A stretch of DNA of 64,000 nt, taken from contig MNCI01030499.1 of NCBI GenBank assembly GCA_015680685.1, positions 162,467-226,466 on the forward strand, given 5' to 3'. Position 1 is the first letter of the stretch. Every line of letters begins with the position of its first letter. The notes under the pieces are model-generated. The model saw nothing but the letters and a program-made list of their open reading frames with translations. It made no database searches and had not been told where the DNA came from. The translations under genes were made by a program, and so were the position numbers. The stretch comes from Gnetum montanum. Taxonomy: Eukaryota > Streptophyta > Gnetopsida > Gnetales > Gnetaceae. Below are positions 10,626-23,072 of the stretch, piece by piece.

Positions 10626-11065
10626 TGGAAGCTATAGCTCCAAAGAAGAAGAGTACCCAAGAGCTTGGATAAGAGCTTGATAAGATCAAGAATACTTTCA
10701 AAACTTTTGTGGCTAAAATACAAGAAGTCATTCTAAAGTTGATGCTTAATAAGCATCAAGACTTTGAAGTGGAACTTGGAAAGCATCAAGTAAAGATTGA
10801 GGAAGAAGAAAATCCTTTTACACCTATGATTAAATCAAGAAGAAGTAATTTTAAGGGTTTCAAAAGAAGAACCCAAACTTTAAAGGTATGAAGCTAAGTA
10901 ATCTTCTATTCATATTAAATTAGAGCAGGATAATCAGAATAGGGTTGCTAGAATTTTAAGAAGCACTTTAAGAGTCCCTCATATTGAAATTCCTATTTTT
11001 TAAGGGCATTGGGGATACAAATCTCTTTTTGTCTTTGTTGGGAATTCTGAATAAGTATTTCCTTG
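10626..11065 (+). pseudogene. Gag of gypsy relic G, N-terminal part
   Basis: Starts at ATAGCTCCAAAGAAG, where the initiator ATG seems to have become ATA, and encodes a Lys/Glu-rich region (residues about 1-90) followed by a segment IPIFKGIGDTNLFLSLLGIL like the start of the gypsy capsid domain. The frame is cut at 11065 by solo LTR S and resumes at 30611. Capsid proteins of this group package the element RNA. The primer-site type and sequence differ from copies A-F, so this is a different gypsy lineage. Confidence 0.65.
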
Positions 11066-11743
11066 TGATGGAGTGTATTTTGTTTGGCTCCAATATCAAA
11101 TACCTGATATTGGGGGCCAAGAAGCAATGTTGGATATTCGATATCACAAGATGTATGCTGGCCTATAAATATAACACTTAGGTACACAGTTTGAGAGTCT
11201 TTTTGATGATAGTGTAGTAGAGCTCTTGCAATTTTTCTTTTCAAGAGTTAGAATATTTTCCCAAGTGCCCACAATAGGAGTCGTTGAGTGTATGGATCTT
11301 TATTCAAGCACTATTATACCTAAGCATGGCAGTGTGTGCAACAATAAAGATGAGCTTTCTAATAAACCTTGTAGCACTTTGGTTAGATTAAATATTTTCT
11401 TCATGCATTTAATGTTTGATGTAATTTCCTTTAATGCTTTAAGTAATTAAGCCAAATTAAGCTAAATTAAGCTAGATTAAATAGCAATTAATTAAGCACA
11501 TAAGTATGACCACTTCGAGCATGCACATGATGTTTAGTAATCCTAGTGATGCTTAACATTTGGTAACCTAGTAGTGTTTTACTTGTTCAGGATGTGTATG
11601 GAAAGTAGGACTAGATGATTATGTTAGGATTAGCTAGACATTAGTTACTTAGATTAAATTAGAAATTAAACTATTTCATTCCTTTCGTCCTTTATTTTAA
11701 ACACCTAAAACATAAAACATAAAAAAATAATAAAAATCATATG
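11066..11743 (+). mobile_element. Solo LTR S, left part
   Basis: Begins TGATGGAGTG, preceded by CCTTG (11061-11065). U3 has an inverted repeat CCAATATCA...TGATATTGG and then a TATA box (CTATAAATA near 11163). It shows R/U5 sequence typical of the family (GCTCTTGCAA, TAATCCTAGTGATGCTTAACATTTGG, AAAACATAAAA). It breaks off at 11743 where element B begins and continues at 30415-30610. No internal region of its own is present, so it is a solo LTR. Confidence 0.8.
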
Positions 11744-12559
11744 TGATGAATCACTGTTTGTGTCGATCATGCCGTCGGGGCCTTGGTCCAATGTTGGATG
11801 TCCAACATTGGGGTATATTCCTCAAGTCTATAAATACCACGCCTAGGCTCCTATTTTGAGTTAGTTTTGAATAGTTTTAGTTTTCATTTTTTAAGCAAGG
11901 TAGCAAAGCTCTTGCAATTCATTTTCCTCAGAGTTAGAATATTTTCTGAGTGCCTGCAAAAGAAGTCTAAAGTGTGTACGGTTCTTTGCTCGAGCACTGA
12001 TGTACCTAAGCGTAGTAATGTGATGAGAATAAAATAAACTCTTTTGACAATCCTTGCAGCATTGAGAATAGCTTAATATTTTCTTTATTGCATTTTACTT
12101 TCTTGTTCTTTACTTTAATGCATTTCATTAAGCAATTTATTTCCAACAATTAATGAACACAAGCATGACCACTTCAAGCATTCATATAGTACTTGGTAAC
12201 CCAACAACGCTTAACGTTTGGTAGCCCAGCAGTGCTATATGTGTTCAGGATGTGTTTAGGAAAGTGGGTCAATTACTTGTGTTAGGCTAGCTAGGCAATA
12301 AACATTAGTTTCAATCTACTCTACCCTTTATTCTTGTTGTAGGTGATTACATCCATAAAACATAAAACAATAAAAATTCATATACCTTAATTACGCTTAA
12401 ACCATATCCTTGAGCCTCACAAGTGTAGTTGGGAAGACAATGAACATTCTAGAGAAACTAGTGTATGAGATAACTATAGGTCCACAGAATTCAACCGAAT
12501 CATGCGTAACACCTTAGTGATTTGTATGCTTGGGTGGAGGGGTACCTTGCCACTCATCA
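11744..12559 (+). mobile_element. 5' LTR of element B
   Basis: 816 bp, TGATGAATCACTG...CACTCATCA. U3 contains two 11-bp arms CCAATGTTGGA and TCCAACATTGG separated by 2 bp, then a TATA box in CTATAAATACC (near 11829). Pairs with the 3' LTR at 29593-30414, from which it differs at many sites, indicating an old insertion. Confidence 0.88.
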
Positions 12560-12579
12560 TTGGCACCATTGCTAAGGAC
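12560..12579 (+). promoter_or_regulatory. Primer binding site of element B (tRNA-Asp type)
   Basis: TTGGCACCATTGCTAAGG directly follows the LTR. Compared with the Athila primer site TGGCGCCGTTGCCGGGGA (complementary to tRNA-Asp) all differences are transitions at former C or G, as expected from decay. Confidence 0.65.
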
Positions 12580-12719
12580 CTTTTTGTTGTTTTATGTGTT
12601 ATCTAGGATCTAGTGAAAGTATTTAAATTGTTAGAATGAGCCTAAGAATCATATCTTATTTTACAATTACTACAACAAATTCTCAAAGTACCCTGTGATT
12701 TTTATTTCACTAACTAAAA

Positions 12720-15290
12720 ATATCTTCTTCTTACAAGAGCGCTTCTCTACCTAGCCCTAATAACTCTCATCCATCAAAGCCTCAAAAATACCAAATTGCA
12801 TATACTCATCCTAATGAGTATGTGCCAAACTTTACCTTCATCTTACACCAAGATGAATAACTGCAACGATGTGACATGGAGGGCAACATTATGTTGCCAC
12901 CCAATCGTGCTACTCCTACAATGCTCTATCAAATGATTGCATGATGTGGTCTTCAAGACTGCCATGGGAAATATATCATGAAAGATGTTGACATCAAGGA
13001 TTATCATTCCACTGAAGCACAATGCTTGTGAGATTGGTAGCTAGAGCAGCACTATGAACTTTTGAAGGGAAAAGGACTTAACGATTCTCCATTCCTATTG
13101 TACCAACAAGCTAGTGGGAAACCCTTCTTTGGAAATCTTCCACTCAATGATGCTTCTCTCTTTAACTTTGACAATGAAGGTTAAAACTAGAATCTACACT
13201 CCACAGTTTACAATCCTGATTCTAGTAACAAGGGATCAAATGACAAAGTAGGATCCAAAGGGGCAAGTCAAGATAGGGATGCTGGCAAGAAGTACAATCA
13301 TGACTGTGGTTGTGATCACCAAAGAGACAATAATAGGCACCATGATGGTGTTGGTTCTCCTTCCTCTTCCCCTTCGTCATCTTCTTCTTCTTCTAGCTTC
13401 AACCATGACCGAAGAAGGTGAGATTGTGATGGAGGCAATCAAAATGAATGAAATGACCGACGAGACCAAAATGACCAAAGGGACCATCGAGATAGGCAAG
13501 ATCAAGGACGTAGATGTTCAAGAGAAGCACATCACCATGAACGAAGGGGTAGTAGAGGGTATCATAGGTACTATGATCAAGGCCTCGATGAGCCTCTATT
13601 TTCTACCTGAAGTATGCTTAACATCGCAGAGGCAGTCAGAATCCCAACAAGACATGTGAAAGATTATCAAATCAAATGGTTAAACATGAACAATATTCCT
13701 TGATTTGAAGGAGGATATAACTCTGATCCATAGAATCATCTTCAAGCTTTCTAAGATGCATGTGCCTTGCAAAACATAGAGAACGAATGGCAAAAACTGA
13801 AGCTATTTTCCAGTACACTCATCAAGGAAGCAGAGAACTGGTACTGATCCTTAGAACTAGAATCTATCAGACGATGGAGTACCATGCTTGAAATGTTTAA
13901 TGATAAGTATCAAACATACTCCTGGGTGTCCAACTTAAGGAAGTAGATTCAAGGGTAAAAACAAGGAGTACTCAAACCCTTGGATGCCACCATTGGTTGA
14001 TAATATGGCTTGATGCAAAAATGCCCTGGCAATGGTTATTCTCAATTGGCTCAACTTCACCACATTGTAGAAGAGCTTCATCATGAACAAGGAAAACCCT
14101 TGGTGTCTATGCCCAAGGGCGATTGTTAGAATTAACTACCCATCAGGTACAAAGGTTAATAGAGCAAGTAGCTAAAGAGGAGGGTGAACTTAGAAAAAGA
14201 GAAAGTGCAAAGAAGTACAACCATGATCCTTCCATATGCAAGCGAGAGGTTTGATTCTGTGACAGTGAGGATGAATCCATATTTAACAAGGAGATGCATA
14301 AAAAAGCCTTGCCACTTCAACAATTCCAATTTGAACTTACGACCAAGGTTGATTAGTTAAGAGACTCCATGGATAACTAATTTCAAGTTATCCTCAAAAT
14401 TGCTAAAGAGTCCCAAGAACAAGGTAGTGATTGTGAGCGTAGGAGGCACAAAGAAGCTGAACTTGCATATTACAAAGGTAAGGGAAAAATTTTTGTAATA
14501 GAAGAGGTTGAAGATAGTGAATTAGATGATGATCATGGATGTTATGTTTGTCAGTATGAACATCCTAAGGGATGTTACCCCATTGTGTCACATCTTCAGG
14601 AGTCTAGAGTGTATTCCTTACATCCACGAGTTACACAAAGGCAAACATCCAAAAGGTTTCTTATCCTCAAGGTAATCTTAGGAAGTTCTACTAGCAATAA
14701 CCATATTATCCAAGTAGAGCTCCACCACAACTATACAAATAGTACCAACAATGGCAGTAACCACAATCATGGGTGCTTACACCAGTAAGGCAACAATACC
14801 CTTACTGGTAGTCTAATCCATATAGTTACCACGTTCAACAACCCATGTCTCCACGTGACTCTTCTAGTCATGTTTCTAATATTCATCCTTACTACCATCC
14901 TTCTAATTACTATCAAACTTCTTCTCCACATGAAAGAAGGGATGCCACCTCCTATCCTTATCCTCCTCCTATCCCTGTACACAGTCCTCCTCCAGTTGCA
15001 TAGCTACCACCTGCTTCACCAATGTAGGGTGAACTACCTGCTCAACCACAACAACACAATGCTACAAGGGTTATTAATTTGCAACCTAATCATCAATCGG
15101 AGGGGTTGACTGCTCGATCAAAGAAAAGACCTTTCTTTCAACCCCCTAGTTCACTTAAGCCTTCACCTACACCTGTAGTTGACAACCTTGCTCCTGCTTC
15201 TTCCTCCATATCCAATTCCTTCAAGCCTCATTCAAACCAAACTCTACTAAGGATACATATCGTAATGCTTACTCACACTGTGTTTAATTG
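12720..15290 (+). pseudogene. gag of element B
   Basis: The start codon has become ATA at 12720 (copies C and D have ATG here). The N-terminal part has THPNEYVPNFTFILHQDE and GNIMLPPNR, then a Ser-rich and Asp/Arg/His-rich linker (13330-13560). At 13608 comes an in-frame TGA followed by AGTATG, shared with C and D. The capsid core follows (IPTRH, NNIP, HLQAF, ALQNIENEW, about 13614-14000), then a coil, and a zinc knuckle CYVCQYEHPKGC at 14540-14575 (spacing C-X2-C-X3-H-X3-C). A Pro/Tyr-rich tail leads to protease. Several stops and at least two frameshifts. Confidence 0.75.
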
Positions 15291-15299
15291 GATCCTAGA

Positions 15300-18200
15300 A
15301 GTCCTTTGATTTATTTGCAAATTATTAGGAATGAACCATGCAAGGCTCTTCTCGATTCAAGTTCTAATGTTAATTTGATTTCTGATTAGATGTACACTAC
15401 CTAGAACCTACCTCCTCTTAAGAAGAGCAACATCATATTGGAATTGGCAGACCAGTCCATCACTATTCCATTGGGATTGGTAGAAGATATTATAACCACT
15501 GTCTATGGATGGTCTTATCCTATTGACTTCCTAGTAATCAAAGTGGAGAATTGCAAAGGGAACTTCCCAATCATCATGGGAAGAGCATGGTTGAGTACTA
15601 TAGATGCAAGAATGGGCATCAAAGATCTTTCCTTGGAAATCTCTAAAGAAAATGCATTTGGAAATATCGAGAAGAAGAGAGTTCCATGCATCACGTACAA
15701 TGATAGTGGGTACAATTGTGTGCATAAACTTTGGGCCATAAAGCAAGCATCTATCTCTACATGCAAGCAGTGTGTGCTAGAAGTAGAAATTTAGAGGTGT
15801 CTATATGTACCAGCCACAAAATAGGAGGGCACCCAGTGGCTGACTGCTAATTCAGACAGTAGCACACTATGCATGGAACCAGCTAAGAGCCTGACATGTG
15901 CATATGTCATAAGCATGGATAAACTAGAGCATGTTCATCACCAACTCTCTAATGATACAAACGATGATACTTATTGGGGAGAGTTGGAAATTCTTGAGAA
16001 CTTTAAGCAATAGCCCCCTGAACTAAAAATACTACTAGTTGGAATGAAATATGTATTTTTGAAAAATAAGAAGCTGGTTATAATCAATATAAGACTTGCT
16101 CTAGAATAGAAAGAGATGCTATTGAAGGTAGTTAAAAGATGGTCAGCAGCTTTTGCATGGTCATATCCTGAACTCATAGGGATTGATCCTAGGATATGCC
16201 AACATCACATTTACATTGACCCTACCTTGAAGCCAAAATGATAACCATAGAGGCAGTTAAATCCCAAATTGAAGCAAATCATCAAGGAGGAAATCGAGCA
16301 ACTCCTCAAGACAAGGTTCATCTATTCCATTATGGATAGCAAGTGGGTTAGTCCATTCGTAATTATAACAAAGAAAGGTGGTAAGTGGTGAGTATGCATC
16401 GATTTCAGGCTACTGAATATGGTAACATTCAAGGATCACTTTCTCTTGCCATTTGTTGACCAGGTGCTCGAGACAGTATTAGGGCATTGTTACTACAACT
16501 TCCTAGATGGTTATAGTGGCTATAACCAAATTCAAATTGCACTAGAGGACCAAGTAAAGACAACATTCATAAGTCCCTAGGGGACTTTTTCATATTGTAA
16601 GATGTCATTTGGTCTATGTAATGCTCTTGCGACATTTCAATGCTTGGTCCTGAGCATCTTTGAACAATAGATCAATAGTGGTGTAGAAGTGTTCACAGAT
16701 GGCTTCTTCACCTATGAAGCTACATTTGAGCAAGCCTTGGACTGCCTTGAGCAAGTGTTAAAACAATGTGTCAAAACTAACTTACAACTTAATTGGTAGA
16801 AAATTCACCTCATGGTCCAGGAGGGCATTGTATTGGGGCACAAAATATTGCAAATAGGAATTGAGGTGGACCCTGCAAAAATAAGGATCATCCAAGGAAT
16901 AACCCACCAGTCGAAAATAGTTAAAGATGTTCGATCATTTCTTGGACACATTGGCTACTACCAGTGATTCATAGAGAATTTCTGTAAGATTGCAAAATCA
17001 TTGGTTGAACTAACAAAGAAAGATTCTCCTTTTGTTTGGACCACAGAATGTGAAAAATTGTTCCAACAACTAAAAGAAAATCTTGTGAAAACTCCAATTC
17101 TATAAGCACCTGACTAGTCCAGATCATTTCATATCATGACAGATGCATCGAATTATGCTTTGGGAGCTATGCTGATGTAGTTAGATGACAAGAAATATCC
17201 ATACTGCATCCACTGCATCAGTCAAAGCATTGTGGATGCATAATTAAACTACACCACTACAGAAAAATAATTGATGGTAGTGATGTTTACTCTAGAGAAG
17301 TTCAAGCACTATGTGCTTGGATACAAGGTGTTTGTGCACATAGACCACAGTGCCATCCTCTTCCTAATGAATAAGCCAACGATGAGCTCCCATGTCATAT
17401 GATGGTTGGTGATATTGTAGGAGTTTGATCTTACAATGGTAGATCAAAATGGCACTGAGAATGTGGTTGTTGATCACTTGTCTCAGTTGTGATGGGATGA
17501 CAAAGAGAAAGAAAGCCCATTATCCGATACATTTCTTGATGAACTCCTCTTTGCTGGAGTAATAACTGAACAAATTCCCAATGAGCCAAAATGGTATGAT
17601 AACATTCTCACATATCTTATCACTCAGGAGATGCCACAAGGATTGGACCACCAAAGGAAACAATAATTTCTTCACTAGGTAAAGCACTTCATGGAGATCA
17701 ATAGACACCTCTACAAGGTGTGTGTCGATGGCCTAGTTTGTTGGTGTGTCCTTGATGTTGATCAACTACACATTCTACAAGATGCTCATGAAGGTCCTTG
17801 TGGAGGAAACTATGCTAGGAGACACATGGCCATTAAAATCCTGATGGCAGGGTACTATTGGCCAACACTCTTCAAGGATGCTCACCATTTCATTTGCTCT
17901 TGTGAATGATGCCAATGGGATGGTGGAATGACTACTCGAATGGAGGGACCTCAACAATGAATTCAACCATTAGAATCATTTGACATTTGGGGAATTGATT
18001 TCATGGGTTCCATCATGCCCATGTCAAATGCAAAGGTGTACATCATAGTCACTATTGACTATTATATGAAATGGAGATAAGTAGCAGCAATCATTAACTG
18101 TACATCTTCTACTGCTACTTGGTTTGTACAATAAAACATTGTAAACAAGTTTAGTGTGCCACATGCATTAATTTTTGACAATGGAACTTATTTTGTAGGC

Positions 18201-18941
18201 ACTACTTTTTGGAAGCCTATGCAATGCTTGGGGGTTGAACACAAACTCACAACACGTTACCATCCCCAAGCTAATCGTCAAGTTGAGGTTACTAATAGGG
18301 AAATCATAAGGATACTAATAAGAAGTGTTAGCAAGTATAGGAAGAACTAGAGCACAAAACTAAATGATGCCCTTTGGGCCCACCACTCAACTTGGAAACT
18401 TCATATAGGCTACTCTCCCTATGAGCTTATGTATGGCAAACTACTGACACTTCCTATTCAATCTGAACTCTGTACACTTTCAACAGCTTGTGACCTTGCC
18501 CTTAACTTAAGTCTAGCCCAAAAAGAACAACTGATGAACTTCAACCTGCTAGATGAAAATCAATTAGTAGCCTTATCATCTAACAAGTTGCACAAGGCTT
18601 ATAACAAAAAGCATCATGACCTAAAAATTAGAAAAGTTAAATTTCAACCAGGAGATAAGGTTCTCTACTAGAGCCCCACACATGTACCTTAATGAACTAA
18701 GTTCTAGATGTTGTGGAAGGGACCTTATATCATTTATGAGACTTTTTCTTTAAGGGCCATGATGATCTATAAACCTGAGAGCCCAAACAAGAAACAACTA
18801 GTTAACATTCAACAAATTAAACCTTTCCATGAGCATAAGCCAGCTAACACAACAACAACCTCATCATATGGACAACCACACTTCATATTTCAGATCTCCT
18901 CCTTTCAACTTAGTCATGGGGGAGATGAACACTCATGCTAA
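15300..18941 (+). pseudogene. pol of element B (protease, RT, RNase H, integrase)
   Basis: A single frame of about 1,210 codons with roughly thirty stops and no clear frameshift. Protease: active site LLDSSSNVNL at 15348-15377 (DSS instead of DSG). RT: KGGKW near 16375, DFRLLNM, FLDGYSGYNQIQ (about 16500), MSFGLCNA; the catalytic box reads FTDG (16692-16703) instead of FMDD. RNase H: HIMTDASNYALGAM (about 17130-17170) through VVDHLSQL (17465-17490). Integrase: zinc-binding H..H..C..C region 17790-17915, then IDFMG (17995), FDNGT (18172) and the Glu in VEVTNRE (18285-18300). The PFDIWGIDFMG-like motif is typical of Athila/Tat. Ends at a TAA just after the block TTAGTCATGGGGGAG. Cannot be functional. 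Confidence 0.9.
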
Positions 18942-19628
18942 CCATTCAAGCAGCTCCTGATTTTTTCAACTTTTTTTTTTTACACATTTTTCAATTTACA
19001 ACTTTTTGTTTTACATGTTCTTTTTTTTTTTTTTTACATCTTTTTGTTTTTATGCTATAAATCTTTTTAAAATTTTTGTTTTACACCATCGTTAGTACAT
19101 TTGATATTTCTTAAATAATTTACACTTTCTTCTATATTTTCCTTTATTTAGTATGATTTTCTAGCTTTTGTTACTAAGTTCCACATACATTGGTAATGTG
19201 TTACTTCATGGTGGTATGTACTATTTTTGTTATTTGACTATTGGTGTTTAGTTTCTAGCTTTTAATTTCATTACGAATAATTAGGACATGGTTTCTTTTC
19301 ATGTAACAAGTAATGAGTCCACAACATCCACCCATCCACACACTCTATGGTTTTCCTTGTTTTGGAAACGTGTAGCCCCTTTTTCATTAATCAGACTTTA
19401 ATAAATTTGTGACTTTGGTAGTTTCTAGAATTGGGAAAGATTCAAAGGTTTGAACAGGGTGTGGCTTCAAGGGGATTCAATATTTTTTGTACTTTTCTGT
19501 TTGCCTAGGCGCATGTGTGTTTCCATGAATTTCTTACCATTCTATGCCAATCAATAAAGGAAGTTGAATAAGTCCTTGCATGGTGTGGTTCTCATCAAGA
19601 AAAAAATGATGAGAATTCAAAGCACACC
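18942..19628 (+). other. Post-pol spacer of element B
   Basis: Non-coding. Poly-T stretches (18970-19070) are followed by a block conserved in C, D and E (CTCTATGGTTTTCC, TTGCATGGTGTGGTTCTCAT, GAATTCAAAGCACAC). The stretch stops at CACACC where the 5' LTR of element C begins. Confidence 0.6.
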
Positions 19629-20487
19629 TAATGAGTCATGATATTGGACCCCCAATATTGGATCCCCAACATCGAACCCTTGATATCGGATACACGATAT
19701 CGGAGGTGTCGAAGTGATATTGGGCATGTAATGTCAAAACCTATCTCATTGGCTATAAATAAGAGACAGGGGTGCATGTTTTGGTAGTTAGGTTTTAGTC
19801 CCTTAGCCGAACTCTTGCATTTTTCCCTTCTAGAGTTAGAATTATTTCTAAGTGTCCACAATAGGAGTCATAGAGTGAACGGATCTTTATTCGAGCAATT
19901 GTGTACCTAAGCACACCTTGTGACCAGAAATAAAGATGAACTTTATGACCTACCTTGCAACATTTAAAATAGCTTAATTATTTCATTTCATGTTATTTAC
20001 TATTAGTCGATGATTTAAATAGTTAATCAATGTTATTTCTATTGAATTGTTAATTATCAATGAGTTAGCACACTCAGCATGAGCACTTCGAGCATACATG
20101 GAACACTTGGTAACCTAGTAACAATTAGCATTTGGTAATCCCAGTAGTGTTGCACTGGTTCAAGATGTGTCCGAAGAGTGGGAACGGATGCTGGTGTTAG
20201 GAGTTTATTCACATTAGAGTTATACAAACCCATTAGCTAATTAAATATTTTCATTGCACACACTTAGGAGACTAAGATATAAAACATAAAAAACATTAAA
20301 ATCATATACCTCAAGTTTACTTAACCATACAAGTGTGCCTTACAAGTAAGCTTGGGAAGAAAATGATCACATAACCCATCCTTATTCTGTGTAAGCACAT
20401 AAGCACTTAATCCTTGGAGTTCAACCAGATTGCGTGTGAATGCTCGTATTCATATGGTTGGGTGTAGGGGTACCTCGCTGCTCATCA
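19629..20487 (+). mobile_element. 5' LTR of element C
   Basis: 859 bp; opens TAATGAGTCATG (TG mutated to TA) and ends GCTGCTCATCA. U3 carries a run of about seven GATATTGG/GATATCGG units before CTATAAATAAGAG (near 19754). Matches the truncated 3' LTR at 28852. Confidence 0.85.
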
Positions 20488-20507
20488 TTAGCATCATTGC
20501 CAAGGAT
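20488..20507 (+). promoter_or_regulatory. Primer binding site of element C (tRNA-Asp type)
   Basis: TTAGCATCATTGCCAAGG directly after the LTR, the same site as in B with different transitions from TGGCGCCGTTGCCGGGGA. Confidence 0.6.
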
Positions 20508-20623
20508 TTTGTTGTTTGTGCACTGATTAGAACTTAGGAAATCTTTCCATTGTTGGAACGAACCCTTAGGGTTATTTATCCTACAATCATCAAAAAAGAA
20601 TATTGCACACTGAATAATCAATC

Positions 20624-23040
20624 ATGTCTCCTTCTTCTTATGAGAGTGCTTCATCGCCTAGGTCTGATACCATGAACAATCGGAGGTGGAGTGCACATGA
20701 TGATCCACTAGTACCCCAACAGTTTCACTTGGTATACGCTCATCCTGATGAGTATATACAAGACTTTACCTTTATCCTCCACCAAGATGAACAGTTGCAA
20801 TCGCATGATTTAGAAGGTAACATAGTGTTACCTCTTGATCGCTCAATCCCAAGCATGCTTCTTCGTGCTCTCACACGAATTGTTATGAAACACTTACAAC
20901 CAGAGTACGTTGTGCATGAACATGACTTGAGAGAGTATCGACCCACGGAAGCAAAACATCAAAGGGACCTATAGCAGGAGAGACATTACAAATCTATGAA
21001 GGGAAAGTGGTCTCAAGATGTCTCGTATGTCCTAAGTGAAAATGAGGGTGGTGAACCTACCTTGGGAGGTTTTCCAAAAAATGATGTTTCTCTCGTTGGC
21101 CACAGTCAAGGAGTTGTGTATCAGAATCTTCACTCAACTATTCATAACCTAAGTTCTAATACCAACAGACACAAAGGGTCCAAAAAAGGAACACGAATGC
21201 ATGATAAAGATGGACATTACAATCATAACCACAACTAAGGTCGAGATCACTAAAGAGAAGGTAGTAGGCATTATCATGGTGTCAGTTATCCTTCCTCTTC
21301 ACCTTCATCATCTCCTTCCTCCTCTCCTTTAGGATCTAAACACAATTGCAAAGGACGAGACCATGAGGATAAGGGTAAGCAAAATAGAGATCATAGACAA
21401 AATAGTCAAGAAAGTGGCCGAGGGCATTCCACATAGACACATCATGAAAGAAGAAAGAGTAGGGAATAGCATAGGCATCATAGACGTCATAGACAATACA
21501 ATCAAGATAAACCCCTACTCGCCACCTGAAGTATGTTAGATATAACAGAGGCCATTAGAATTCCAACAAGGCACCAAAAAGATAGTAGGATCAAAATACT
21601 GGACATGAATAACATCTTATGATTTGAAGAGGGATACAATGCTGATCCTCAAAACTATTTACAAGTATTCCACGATGCATGTGCTTTGCAAAATATAGAA
21701 AATGAGTGGCAAAAATTAAATTTGTTTTCACGAACACTGATTAAGGAAGCAGAAAGCTAGTAATGGTCCTTAGAACTAGGATCCATTCGTCAATGAAGTA
21801 CCATGTTAGAGCTATTCAATGATAAGTATCAAATGTACTCCCGAGTGTCCAACTTGCATAAGAAAATCCAAGGATGAAAACAAGGAGGACAGAAACCCTT
21901 GAATGCTACCATGAGCTGATATTATACCTTATTACATCTTTGCCCTAGCCATGGTTACTCACAAAAGGAACAACTACATCATCTCATAGATGGGCTTAGG
22001 TACGAAACACGAAGAACCCTTGGGACTTATGCCCAAGGAAGGCTATCCAAGCTAAGAGCCCACCAAATACAAAGATTGTTGGAGCAAGTTGCCAAGAAAA
22101 AAGGCAAGTTGAGGAAAATAGAAAGTGCAGAGGAGTACAATAGATATCCTTCCCTCCAAAAGAAGGAAATTAGATTTTGCAAAGATGAGGAAGAGTCACC
22201 ACTTGAAGATATGGTAAATAGAAAGACTTTGCCCATTCAAAAATTTACATCAGAAGTATCGGCAAAGGTGGATCAAATGTGGAACTCCCTAGATGATAAA
22301 TTTCAAACCATTCTAAAAATAGTAGAGTCTAGAGAACAAAGTAGTAACCGAGAGAGAAGGAAAAAGAAAGAAGCTGAGTATGCATGTAACAAGGATAAGG
22401 GCAAAGTTGCCATCATTGAAGAGGTTGTGGATTTGGACACAGAAAATCATGGCAGATGTGAGATATGCTAATATGACCATCCTAAAGGATGTTGCCCAGT
22501 AGTGTCACATCTGCAAGAGTCTGGGGTGTATGCACTAAACCCATGATTAAACAGACGATAAACACCCAGAAGGTTACCTTATCCTTAAGGTAACCCAAGG
22601 CAGTTCCACCCAGCCCTTGACGTATTATTCGAGTGGAGATCCACCACAACCAAATGAATAGTATCAATAGTGGAAACACCCACAATCATGGGGAATGCCA
22701 CTACCACATCAATAATACCCTTACCGTCAACCTGATCTATATGGGTATTACATTTAGTAGCTGATCTCTCCACGTGACTCTACTAGTCATGTTGCTCCTC
22801 AGCCTTACTACTAGATCCATGAGTACTATAGAACTCCTTCTCCTAGGAATGATGTTCCACATACGTACTATCCTTCTCATCCAACTACACCTCTTCCACC
22901 CTTAGCTCCATTACCACCTACTCCAACTATGTAGGGCAAGCTTTCTGCCCAGCCGTAGTAACATAACACTATAAGAGTTGTCAATCCTCAACGTACTATT
23001 GGTTCAGACAACCGATCAAAGAAAAGGCCTTTCTTTAGAA
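20624..23040 (+). pseudogene. gag of element C
   Basis: ATG at 20624 starts MSPSSYESASSP; one frame holds to at least 22471. Features: PDEYIQDFTFILHQDEQLQ (20740-20800), a Ser/His/Asp-rich linker, TGA at 21527-21529 followed by AGT ATG, capsid core 21533-21930 (IPTRH, NIENEWQKL, ELFNDKYQMYSRVSNL), a Lys/Glu-rich coil (22076-22440) and a zinc knuckle CEIC.YDHPKGCC at 22459-22500 with spacing C-X2-C-X3-H-X3-C, where the residue after CEIC is a TAA/CAA-type stop. The Pro-rich tail (22600-23040) is out of frame in places. Confidence 0.78.
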
Positions 23041-23072
23041 CCAACAGTCCAACCAAGTCCTTACAACCACAA

